The position numbers and the translations under genes are program-made. A DNA stretch of 64,000 nucleotides from Bog-473 sp963738135 (GTDB taxonomy: Bacteria; Actinomycetota; Acidimicrobiia; Acidimicrobiales; RAAP-2): the NCBI GenBank assembly GCA_963738135.1, contig CAVTVK010000007.1:248001-312000 (forward strand). The letters are read 5' to 3'. This document shows positions 45,440 through 54,361 of this stretch, piece by piece (position 1 is the first letter of the stretch; every line of letters starts with the position of its first letter). The notes below the pieces were generated by a model. The model was not told the DNA's origin. It worked only from the letters and a program-made list of their open reading frames with translations, and searched no databases.

Positions 45440-46623
45440 TGGCCCGTTCCCATTCTTTCTCCGGCGCGACGGCAATTGCCGGCATCGGGGCCACCGAGTT
45501 CTCGAAGGACTCGGGCCGATCGGAGCTCCGGCTGGCCGTGGAGGCGGTGGCCGCCGCCTTGGCCGACGCCGGGATCGCGCCGTCCGACGTCCAGGGGATG
45601 GTGACGTTCAGTTCGGACACCAATCCCGACATCGACATCTCGCGCAGCTTGGGCATCGGCGACCTGACCTTCTTCAGCCGGATCCACTACGGGGGCGGCG
45701 CGGCGTGCGGCACCATTCAGCAAGCGGCGCTGGCGGTCTCCTCGGGGGTGGCCGACGTCGTCGTCTGTTACCGCGCCTTCAACGAGCGGTCGGGCAGCCG
45801 CTTCGGTGCCGGCGTACAGGGACGGCCGCCCATGCCGACGGCGGAGAACGCGGACATGGCGTCGTACCTGCCAGTCGGCCTGCTCACGCCGGCCTCCTGG
45901 GTGGCCATGGCGGCGCAGCGCTACCTGCACGAGACCGGCGCGACGAGCGAGGACCTGGGCCGGGTCGCGGTGGCTGACCGCAAGCACGCGGCGACCAACC
46001 CCAAGGCCTGGTTCTACGAGCAGCCGATCACGCTGGAGGACCACCAGAACAGCCGCTTCATCGTCGAGCCGCTGCACCTGCTCGACTGTTGCCAGGAGAC
46101 CGACGGGGGACAGGCGCTGGTGGTGACCTCCCTCGAGCGCGCCCGTGACCTGCGGAGCGATCCGGTCGTCATCCGCGCTGCCGCGCAGGGCTCGGGTGCG
46201 GGTCAGGACATGATGACCAGCTACTACCGGGACGACCTCCTCGGACTGCCCGAAATGGGAGTGGTGGCCCGCCAGCTCTGGGAGACCTCGGGGCTGGGCC
46301 CCGACGACATGCAGGCCGCCATCCTGTACGACCACTTCACCCCCTACGTGCTCTACCAATTGGAGGAGTTGGGGTTTTGCGGCAAGGGCGAGGCCAAGGA
46401 CTTCGTGCGCGACGGGCGCCTCGAGCTCGGCGGGGCGCTCCCGATCAACACCCACGGGGGCCAGCTCGGCGAGGCCTACCTGCACGGCATGAACGGCATC
46501 GCCGAGGGTGCCCGGCTGGTGCGCGGCACCTCGGTGAACCAGGTGCCAGGGCTCGAGAACGTGGTCGTGACCGCGGGCACGGGCGTGCCGACCAGCGGGC
46601 TGGTCCTGGGCGTCGACCGCTGA
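45439..46623 (+). CDS. ltp2: Ltp2-like thiolase-fold aldolase
   Basis: About 394 residues, intact. IAGIGATEFSKDSGRSELRLAVEAVAAAL opens it; HYGGGAACGTIQQAALAV, RSGSRFGAGVQGR, YDHFTPYVLYQLEELGFCGKGE and INTHGGQLGEAYLHGMNGI are typical of the lipid-transfer-protein branch of thiolases. In the igr pathway Ltp2 releases propionyl-CoA by a retro-aldol reaction and needs the DUF35 domain of ChsH2, which is encoded two genes upstream here. The Cys nucleophile of ordinary thiolases is not expected. It ends in a 20-bp tandem repeat. Confidence 0.88.
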   Translation: MARSHSFSGATAIAGIGATEFSKDSGRSELRLAVEAVAAALADAGIAPSDVQGMVTFSSDTNPDIDISRSLGIGDLTFFSRIHYGGGAACGTIQQAALAVSSGVADVVVCYRAFNERSGSRFGAGVQGRPPMPTAENADMASYLPVGLLTPASWVAMAAQRYLHETGATSEDLGRVAVADRKHAATNPKAWFYEQPITLEDHQNSRFIVEPLHLLDCCQETDGGQALVVTSLERARDLRSDPVVIRAAAQGSGAGQDMMTSYYRDDLLGLPEMGVVARQLWETSGLGPDDMQAAILYDHFTPYVLYQLEELGFCGKGEAKDFVRDGRLELGGALPINTHGGQLGEAYLHGMNGIAEGARLVRGTSVNQVPGLENVVVTAGTGVPTSGLVLGVDR

Positions 46624-46676
46624 ACCTGGGCGTCGATCGCTGAACCCGGGCGTTCGCCACTGAACCCGGGGGTTCA
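46606..46676 (+). repeat. 20-bp tandem repeat spanning the ltp2 stop
   Basis: The unit CTGGGCGTCGACCGCTGAAC at the ltp2 end is followed by two diverged copies and a partial one. TGA occurs at 46,621, 46,641 and 46,661, one in each forward frame. The last partial copy contains the stop codon of the convergent ligase gene. Confidence 0.85.
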
Positions 46677-48393
46677 GAGAGGCCGGTCGCCCACGGCCCC
46701 TTCGAGGTCGATCGCCTCGTCGTCGGTCAGGAGTGTGTACGGCCCGCCCTTGTCGGGCTGCCAGAGGACGGGATCGGCGCAGTTCCAGCGCTCGGCCCGC
46801 AGCGACCGCTTGAGCACCTTGTTGGTGGCCGTGGCGGGCAGCTCGGCGCTCATGCGCACGAAGCGCGGCGCCCACTTGGTGCCGAGGTCCCCCTGGGCCA
46901 CGAGGAACTCGAGGAAACCCCGGCGTCCAGCGCGTCGAGACCGGGACGGAGTTGCACCGCGGCCATGACCTGGTCGCCGACCACCGGGTCCGGTACGGCG
47001 TAGACCGAGGCCAGCACGATGTCGGGGTGGCGTTGCAGGATCCGTTCGATCGGGGCCGACGCGAAGTTCTCACCGTCGACGCGCAACCAGTCATGGTCCC
47101 GCCCGGCGAAGTAGAAGAAGCCGGCGTCGTCGCGGTAGGCGAGGTCACCTGTCCAGTACCAGCCCTCTTTCAGACGGGCCGTTTCGGCTTCGTCGTTGCG
47201 CCAGTAGCCCTCGAAGCCGGCGCCGCCTGCCTTGGAGACCAGCTCGCCGATCGCCTCTTCGGCATTGAGGAGCCTGCCCTGGTCGTCGAAGCGAGCCGGT
47301 GGGCACTCGGCCCCGGTGGCCGGGTCGAGCACGACGGTGCCCTCGGGTGCCCGTCCCAGCGCGCCCGGGGGGGTGTCCGGCGTGCGCTGCACCGTGGCAC
47401 CTCCCTCGGTTGAGCCGTACGAGTCGGTGACGGCCACTCCGAAGCGCTCGGCAAAACGAGCGACGTCCTCGGTGGTGCCTTCGTTGCCGAAGGCGCGGAT
47501 CAGCGGGTTGTCCGCATCGTCGGCCCGCTCGGGTGTGGCCAGAATGAAGGACAGCGGCTTCCCGACGTAGTTGAAATAGGTCGCGCCCGCCGCCCGCACG
47601 TCGGGGAGGAACCCTGACGCCGAGAACCGCCCCGACGAGGGGAGGGCAAAGGCCGAGCCCGCCATGAGCGCCGGGCCCCAACCGGCCATCAGCGCGTTGG
47701 AGTGGAAGAGCGGCATGGAGAGGTAGCAGACATCCGCCGGCTCCAGCGCGTACATCTGCGCCACGATCGCTCCGATGCGGGCCAGTCGGCCCTGGCTGCC
47801 AGGCAGGCCTTGGGCGCGCCGGAGGTCCCCGAGGTGAAGAGGAGATACCCGAGTGTGTCAGGCGTGACCGACGGCTCGGCCACCTCCGCCGGCGTCGCGG
47901 TCGCGTAGGGGTCGAGGGTGTGCTGTGCCGAGGTGGTGTCGAGCACGAGGACGTGATCGTTCTCCGGCCCGACCTCGCCAAGGCCGTCGCCGATGCGAGC
48001 GCCGTCCACCAAGGGGAGGTACGTCGAGTCCGTGACAAGGAACTGGCACTCGGTGTGCGCCAGGTCGCGCACCAGCTCGTCCCCGCGATGCGTCGGATTG
48101 GCCCCGACCACTACCGCGCCGGCCAGCGCCGCCGCCTCGAGCCAGAAGATGAACTCGGGGACGTTGTCGAGCATGAGGGCGACGTGGAAGGGGCCGTCGT
48201 GGCGTGTGGCCCGCAGCCAGGCCGCCCGCGCAGTGGCCCGCGCAACCACCTCGGCGTGGCTGAGTCGGAGGTCGTTGGCCACCAGGCCGAGCCGGTCGAC
48301 GTCAGCCAGGGCCAGGACGGCGCCGGTGATGGTTTCCCCCGTCGGCGCCGGTGGGGCACTAGGGGATGGCGGTTGCGCCTCAGCAGGGGTCAC
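46674..48393 (-). CDS. Acyl-CoA synthetase, FadD17-like (two frameshifts)
   Basis: About 570 residues when joined. The adenylation motif LLFTSGTSGAPKA, FSM-type YLSMPLFHSNALMAGWGPAL, DSYGSTEGGA, GWYWTGDLAYRDDAGFFYFAGR, LRVDGENFASAPIE and the C-terminal ATATNKVLKRSL with its Lys are all present, but in three frames. Changes are near 47,780 and 46,915; here one missing base each explains them better than an extra one. The overall sequence resembles FadD17 of steroid/lipid catabolism. GGAG precedes the GTG start. It is divergent from the luciferase-like gene, with a perfect KstR-like site between. Confidence 0.78.
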
Positions 48394-48436
48394 TGCATCT
48401 CCAAACGTCTCTGACCTGGGGTGGAAGTCCCATTAC

Positions 48437-48450
48437 TGGAACACGTTGCA
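48437..48450. promoter_or_regulatory. KstR-like operator motif, perfect match
   Basis: TGGAACACGTTGCA fits TnnAACnnGTTnnA at every fixed position. It lies in the 136-base divergent region between the FadD17-like ligase and the luciferase-like gene, 44 bases before the ligase start. An AT-rich TTTTAATC follows. Confidence 0.6.
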
Positions 48451-48529
48451 TTTTAATCAGACCCGTGTTACCGTCGCAGGAGCGCCGGCGGAACGGACCG
48501 CGGCACCGTAGACGAGGACGTGCAACCCC

Positions 48530-49660
48530 ATGGAATTCGGCATCTTCAACGCCGCGTGCCTCCTTCCCCGGTACGTCGAGCAGCACGGGGCATCGGCCGA
48601 GCATGACCGCATCATGGACGAGGTCGCCTTCATCGTGGCGGCGGACAAGGCCGGCTTCAAGTACACCTGGGCCTCCGAGCACCACTTCCTCACCGAGTAC
48701 TCGCACCTGTCGGCCTCCGAGTCGTTCCTGGCCTTCTGTGCCGCCAAGACCAGCAACATCCACATCGGCTCGGGCATCTTCAACATCACCCCGCCGGTGA
48801 ACCATCCGGCCCGCATCGCCGAGCGGGTGGCCATGCTCGACCACCTGTCCGAAGGCCGTTTCGAGTTCGGCACCGGCCGTGGCTCGTCGACCACCGAGCA
48901 GAAGGGCTTCGGGATCCAAGACTCCGATCTGACCCGCGAGATGGTGGCCGAGACCCTCCCGCAGATCGTCCGGATGTGGAAGGACGAGGACTACAGCTAC
49001 GACGGCAAGTTCTTCTCCATGCCCTCGCGCAACGTACTGCCCAAGCCCTACTCAAAGCCCCACCCCGCAATCTGGATGGCGGCCGGAAGTCCCTCGACGT
49101 TCGACCTGGCCGCCGAGCTCGGCGTGGGCGTCCTCTGCTTCGGCTTCTCGACGCCCGACCAGTTGACGCCGCTGGTGAGTCGCTACAAGGAGAAGATCGG
49201 GGACTGCAAGAACCCCGTGGGCGGTTTCGTCAACGACAACGTGATGATCACGACGACGATGATCTGCATGGAGGACGGCGCCAAGGCGCGCAAGACGTTC
49301 TTGGAGGCGGACTCGAACTACCACCTGAGCCTCGTGTTCCGGTATCTCGACACCTTCCCGAAGCCGCCCGGGGTGCCCGAATGGCCCGAGATCGTGCCGG
49401 CCATGGATGCCGTCTCGCTCGATTCGGTGATCGCCTCGGGCGACGTCGCCGTGGGGACGCCCGACGAGGTCAACAAGGCGATCGAGCGCTACGTCGCCAC
49501 GGGTGCCGACCAGCTGTCCTTCGGCATGCTCTCGAGCTCCATGTCGATCGAGTCCTGCGAGGAAGCGGTCGAGACCTTCGGGAAGCACCTACTGCCGGTC
49601 TTCGACAAGGACCCGGTGCACAGCACCACCAAGCAGCGGCTCGCCGCCGGCGGCTCCTAA
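48530..49660 (+). CDS. Luciferase-like (LLM-class) flavin/F420 oxidoreductase
   Basis: About 376 residues, intact. MEFGIFNAACLLPRYVEQHG, YTWASEHHFLTEYSHLSASESF, LDHLSEGRFEFGTGRGSS and PYSKPHPAIWMAAGSPSTF resemble the bacterial luciferase alpha-like branch, which uses FMNH2 or F420. The EHHF motif is shared with that branch. No partner subunit gene is adjacent. Its promoter carries the perfect KstR-like site, so a role in the steroid/lipid pathway is likely. Its stop overlaps the convergent kinase stop. Confidence 0.87.
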   Translation: MEFGIFNAACLLPRYVEQHGASAEHDRIMDEVAFIVAADKAGFKYTWASEHHFLTEYSHLSASESFLAFCAAKTSNIHIGSGIFNITPPVNHPARIAERVAMLDHLSEGRFEFGTGRGSSTTEQKGFGIQDSDLTREMVAETLPQIVRMWKDEDYSYDGKFFSMPSRNVLPKPYSKPHPAIWMAAGSPSTFDLAAELGVGVLCFGFSTPDQLTPLVSRYKEKIGDCKNPVGGFVNDNVMITTTMICMEDGAKARKTFLEADSNYHLSLVFRYLDTFPKPPGVPEWPEIVPAMDAVSLDSVIASGDVAVGTPDEVNKAIERYVATGADQLSFGMLSSSMSIESCEEAVETFGKHLLPVFDKDPVHSTTKQRLAAGGS

Positions 49661-50218
49661 CTCTCGAGCCGGAGCTCGCCGGCCTGCAGCCGGCGGTCGA
49701 TCTCGCCGGCCACCTCTTCGGGGCTGCGCAGGCCCACGTCCACCCGGTGTCGTTCTTCGACGCCCTGGTTCTCGAATTGGGTCCAGAGATCGTCGACCAC
49801 GGAGGCGTCGGCCAACGCTCCCGCGTGCTGCGGCTCGGTCCGGCGGTCCTGCACGCGCTGCTGCACCAGGTCGATCGGCGCCCGCAGTACCGCATAGTGC
49901 AGGGCCACTTCGTCCTGGGTACAGGCGGCAGCGAACAGGTCGAGCATGAACGGATAGAGGATGCCCTCGGCGACAGTGACGTACCCCCCGGCGGCGAAGG
50001 CCGCTACCGCGTTGGCCGCAGCGTGCAGTACCACCCGGTTCTGTGTGTGCGCCTCGTGCGCGCCACGGATCGATCGCACCGCGCCGCAGCTTGGCGAAGA
50101 ACCAGTCGAGGTCCAGACAGGCCGAGAGCTCGTGTCGGTCCGCCACCAGGGGGGCCACGGTGGTCTTGCCCGTTCCGGGGGAGCCCGTCAGGAGAAGGAG
50201 CGGTGCAGCATTCGGCAC
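49657..50218 (-). CDS. P-loop kinase-like protein (one frameshift)
   Basis: About 187 residues when joined. PLLLLTGSPGTGKTTVAPLVADR is a Walker A loop at the N-terminus; LDLDWFFAKLRRG, GGYVTVAEGILYPFMLDLF and ALHYAVLRAPIDLVQQRVQDR follow, in the manner of small nucleotide or chloramphenicol/shikimate kinase-like ATPases. The frame changes at ~50,083-50,095 (GCGATCGATCC). GTG start. Substrate unknown; no antitoxin-like partner is nearby. Similar small kinases are often stand-alone in actinobacteria. Confidence 0.65.
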
Positions 50219-50286
50219 GCATGCATCTTCGCGTGGGTCGTGCGTCATGCAGTGCACGCGAGCAGAACGCCGTCCGTCCGGTGGCG

Positions 50287-52515
50287 TCAGCCTTCCGCCG
50301 CGACCCCGACCACTGGTTTGTTCAGCACGATGCTGCCTTCGGATCCACTGAAATTGGCGTTCCCGTAGTTGAAGATGCCGCCGTCGGAAGCTGCGATCCA
50401 GTACCCCCGACCGTCGGGCGTCGCCGCCATGCCAACCGCCGGCTTGCGCAGGGGAAGGCCACCAGCAGAGCCGAAGAATCCGGCATCGCCAAAGTTGAAG
50501 ATGCCCGCGTCCGAAGCGACGAGCCAGTACCCGAGTCCGTCGGGCGTCGCAGCCATGCCGACGATGGGCTTGTTCAGCGGCTGGCCGCCCATCGACCCGT
50601 GGAAGGCGGCGTCCCCGAAGCTGAAGATGCCCCCGTCGGACGCGACGAGCCAGTAGCCCAGCCCATCGTGGGTCGCGGCCATGCCGACGATCGGCTTGTT
50701 CAGCGGCTTGACCCCCCATCGATCCGTGGAAGGCGGCGTCACCGAAGCTGAAGATGCCCCCGTCGGACGCGACGAGCCAGTAGCCGTCGCCGTCGGGGGT
50801 CGCGGCCATGCCGACGATGGGCTTGTTCAGCGGCTGGCCCCCCATCGACCCGTGGAAGGCGGCGTCACCGAAGCTGAAGATGCCCCCGTCGGACGCGACG
50901 AGCCAGTAGCCCCCCTTGGATGGCGTGGGCGCCATGCCGACAACGGGATGGTTCAGGCGGATGCCGCCGGTCGAGCCGTAGAAGCCGGCGTTGCCGAACG
51001 TGAAGATGCCGCCGTCGGACGCGACGAGCCAATACGACGAGTTCGGAGGCGCCGCCGGCGGAGGTGATGGTGGGCCGGGAAGACCCGCCGAGCCGGCGAA
51101 GGCGATGACCTGATCGCTGGACGGGGCGAGGAGAAGGCCGTCGCCGACCGACGGCGTCGGGAAGTGATTGGCCTGGGTCCCGACGCTCGAGCTGCTCGAC
51201 CGTGGCGCCGGTCGAAGGATTGATGCCGAAGAGCGTGCTCCCGCCGATCGACCACACCAGCCCGCCGGCACTGATCGGCGGGCCATGGGTGCCGCTGCCG
51301 TTCGTCCAGAGCACGGAGACGGATGGCGGCGACGCGCTGGTCTGCAGGGCCTGGAGCCCGCTCCCGCACGGCACGTAGACCACGTTCCCGACGACGGCAT
51401 CGCCGCCACCGGCGATGGTTCCGGGGCACACCGACGCCGTGGCGATGCCCATGCCGGTGTTGCCGCCGAGGTTCGACTGGTTCATGAGGTAGGCCAGCTG
51501 GTTCTTGCCGACCTGCAGCACGGTCCCGTTCGAGAGCAGCGCCGGTGCGGTCGAACCGAGGTCCTGGTCGTGCGAGTTCATGAAGGACCAATTGCTCGGG
51601 GCGAAGTACTGGGTGCGAGTCAGGCCCGGCGACAGTTGCAGGACCGAGTCGCTGAAGTCGTACGGAGTCGACGGCGATCCGTTCCCTGTGGCGACCCAGA
51701 TATTGCCCGCCCCGTCGACCTCGGGAGCGGCGCCTCCCATCCACACGGCCCCGTCGTTACCGATCGGCACCGCCTGGTAGTAACCCGGTGCCCCGCCGCC
51801 CTCGGGCACTCCGAGCCGACCCAGCCGCTGTACGTCGAGCAGTCCCCGTCGTTGCCGCCGTAGCCGAAGACCACGTTGCCGTTGCTGAGGTTCAAGCCGG
51901 TGCGCTGCAGGATCGCCGACGTGGGCTGACCGGGGGGATCCACGTCCTTGGCGAGCAGCGTCGTCCCGGTGTACATGTTCAGGCCCACGAGGACGTGGGC
52001 CGGTGTACTCCCGTTCAGCTCGTCGGCGACGGCGAAGATCTCGCCGCGGGCGACGTCGAGCACCGGAGTCCCGGTGATGCCGACCGTCGGGCTGATGTCG
52101 CCACAGGGCAAGTCACCCGATGGGACCGGCGTCCCGACGTGGCTCGACCACAGGACGGCGCCGGTATTGGCGGCCAGCGCGTAGATGGTGTTGTTCTCGG
52201 TGGCCACGTACACGCGCCCAGTGGCTTCGAGGGGCTCCCCGTAGACCTGCCCGTCGAGCACGGGTGAGGTCCAGGCTTTGGTGGCCGGGGAGAAGGAGAC
52301 GCCCGATGTGTCGACCCCGGAACCGAGCGGGTTGCCGTGGTAGACGGTCCACGATGTGGTGGCGTCGACGTGTGGCTCTGCGGCCGCTCCGGCGCCGGAT
52401 GGGACAACTGCCCCGATGAGTCCTGCCGTGCCGGAGCCGAGGATGAGCGATGCGTCGATGCCGGCGCATACCGACAGGCCACGCTTCGCTGCATGCGCCG
52501 CACCAGCCTGCTCAC
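50287..52515 (-). CDS. Secreted PQQ-like beta-propeller protein with C-terminal 42-residue repeats (several frameshifts)
   Basis: About 740 residues when joined. A signal-peptide-like start (SLILGSGTAGLIGAVVPSGAGAAA) leads to a quinoprotein-like propeller (VYVATENNTIYALAANTGAVLW, GTPVLDVARGEIFAVADE, VVGNVVYVPCGSGLQAL). After a Pro-rich linker six ~42-residue repeats (YWLVASDGGIFSFGDAAFHGS, NKPIVGMAATPDG) form the C-terminus. Frame changes are seen near 52,470, 51,807, 51,190 and 50,706. No start codon lies in the frame of the signal-peptide-like part, so GTG 52,515 assumes one of these shifts. Function unknown; likely extracellular or wall-linked. Confidence 0.62.
50294..51070. repeat. Six tandem 126-bp coding repeats
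   Basis: The phrase GCGACGAGCCAGTA recurs (or a variant) starting at 50,390, 50,516, 50,642, 50,769, 50,895 and 51,021. Spacing is 126 bases except once 127, where an extra T (CGGCTTGACC) breaks the frame. Two central units are nearly identical, a sign of recent duplication or gene conversion. Confidence 0.85.
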
Positions 52516-52621
52516 GTCGCCCGCCCGCGTGGGAGTCTTCGAGGTCCGTGGAATGGCTGCACCGTAACCCGCCGGGTCACGGGTGTCGACGGGAGTTGTG
52601 CATCCCGGTGTCGAACGAGGG

Positions 52622-54232
52622 TTACTGGCGTCCGCGTTCACGATGGCGCCGGCCCAGGTGTAGTCGGGCTTCCCCGACGGCGAGCGCTCCACGGTGTCGA
52701 CGACGTAGAGGCGGCGGGGCAGCTTGTAGCCGGCAATCGTCTCTCGGCAATGCTCCTGCAGCGACTCGAGCGACGGTGCCTCGTGGCCCACCCGGGGTTG
52801 CACGATGGCCGCCACGGTCTGGCCCCAGCGCTCGTCGGGTGCGCCGCACACGATGGCGTCCATGACGTCGGGATGGGAGCGCACGGCTGACTCGACTTCC
52901 TCGGGGAAGATCTTCTCGCCGCCGGAGTTGATGACGATGGAACCGCGGCCGAGCAACGTGATGGAGCCGTCCTGCCTCCACGGTGGCGTAGTCGCCCGGC
53001 ATGACGAAGCGGGTTCCCCGCACCTCAATGAAGACCTCGGCCGTCTTCTTGGGGTCGTTGTAGTACCCGAGTGGGATGTCGCCCGAGCGGGCGATCTTGC
53101 CGATGACGCCCGACCCGGGCTCCACCAGCTCGAGGTTCTCGTCGAAGACCACCGTCTCGCCGAGGAGGTGCACGGTCGGCCCGCTCTTCATGGCGGTGTT
53201 GCCGGCGGTGACCACCGTCATGCCGTTGTTGCCGCCCTCCGAGGAGCCGATGGCGTCGGTGATCACGAGCGTCGGGCAGGTGCTCGAAGAACTGGTCCTT
53301 GACCGGGGCCGAGAACGAGCGCGGCCGACGACACCACGGCGAGCAGCGTTGACAGGTCGTGGTCGGTGCCCTCGTCGTCCAGCGACTCGATCAGCGGCTT
53401 GCCCATGGCGTCGCCGGTGATCATGACGGAGTTGACCTTCTCGTCGCCGACCAGTCGCCACACCTCGTGCGGGTCGAACTTGGCCATCAGCACGATCTTG
53501 GAGCCGACGAAGCTCTGCCCCATGACGCACCACTGGGTGGCGCCGTGCATGAGCGGTGCCACCGGCAGGTGCACCAGGCCGCCGTTCGCCCCCTTGGCGA
53601 CCATGGCCGCCGGATCGGTGATCCGCTCGTTGGTCACGGGGTCGGTCCCGCCGCCGAGGGCGTAGAAGACGTCCTCGTGTCGCCACACGACCCCCTTGGG
53701 CATGCCGGTCGTGCCGCCCGTGTAGAGGATGTAGAGGTCGTCGGCCGAGCGGGGACCGAAGTCCCGTTCTGGCGACTGGCCCCTCAGCACGTCCTCGTAG
53801 GGAACCGCGCCCGGTGCGGGATCGAGGTCGCTGCCATCCTCGATCACGATGACGTGACGCAGCTGGGGGAGCTCGGGGAGCAAGGCGGCCACGAGCGGCG
53901 AGAACTCACGCTGGTAGACGAGCGCCTGCAGGTTGGCGTTGGTCAGCAGGTAGCGGAGCTCGTCCTTGACGTAGCGATAGTTGATGTTGATCCAGACGGC
54001 ACGCAGCTTGAACACGGCCCACGCGGTCTCGACCCACTCGACCGAGTTGTAGGCGTAGATCCCGACGTGGTCGCCCGGGGCCGATGCCCTGGGCCGCCAG
54101 ATAGTGGGCCAGCTGGTTGGCCCGCGCTTCCATTTCGGCGTACGTGCGTCGCTTGCCGTCCGCGACGAGATACTCCCGCTCGGGATAGGCATCCACGGCC
54201 GCTTCGAAGAGGTCTGCGAGGTTGAACTCCAT
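52622..54232 (-). CDS. Acyl-CoA synthetase (about four frameshifts)
   Basis: About 535 residues when joined. MEFNLADLFEAAVDAYPERE opens it; ILYTGGTTGMPKGVVWRHED is the adenylation motif, PLMHGATQW and ITDAIGSSEGG follow, and GRGSIVINSGGEKIFPEEVE with SPSGKPDYTWA closes it. Frame changes lie near 54,078, 53,310, 53,278 and 52,972. Its last frame runs on without a stop into the propeller region, so the end is set at the TAA 52,622 in the neighbouring frame. It is a close relative of the intact ligase at 56.7-58.4 kb. A KstR-like site lies 12 bases before the start. Confidence 0.75.
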
Positions 54233-54243
54233 CGGGGCGAGAT

Positions 54244-54257
54244 TAGAACACGTTCCT
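54244..54257. promoter_or_regulatory. KstR-like operator motif
   Basis: TAGAACACGTTCCT fits TnnAACnnGTTnnA with one mismatch at the last base; its core AGAACACGTTC is close to a perfect palindrome. It is directly before the acyl-CoA synthetase ATG. Confidence 0.55.
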
Positions 54258-54361
54258 GTTCTGCGGGCAATCGCCTCGTGTGCCTGGGATTGGTTCGGGG
54301 ATCGGGCAGGTGCGCTCTCCCGCGATCACCGCGATCGGCTTGTTGAGGTTGTCCGATTGAT

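Noticed and set aside
48461..48473. Second KstR-like site (CCCGTGTTAC) after the perfect one
   Set aside because: The AAC half is CCC and the flanking T is missing; only the GTT half matches.
49657..50218. Zeta-type toxin of a toxin-antitoxin pair
   Set aside because: A Walker A loop alone does not show it; no small antitoxin gene adjoins it.
41571..50712. Shared CTTG(A/T) context at three +1 shifts (41,570, 45,288, 50,706) as a slippage signal
   Set aside because: The contexts differ beyond four bases, one gene is on the other strand, and most other shifts lack the motif.
50294..51070. Regular repeats as a CRISPR array
   Set aside because: Units are contiguous 126-bp coding repeats without unique spacers, and no cas gene is present.
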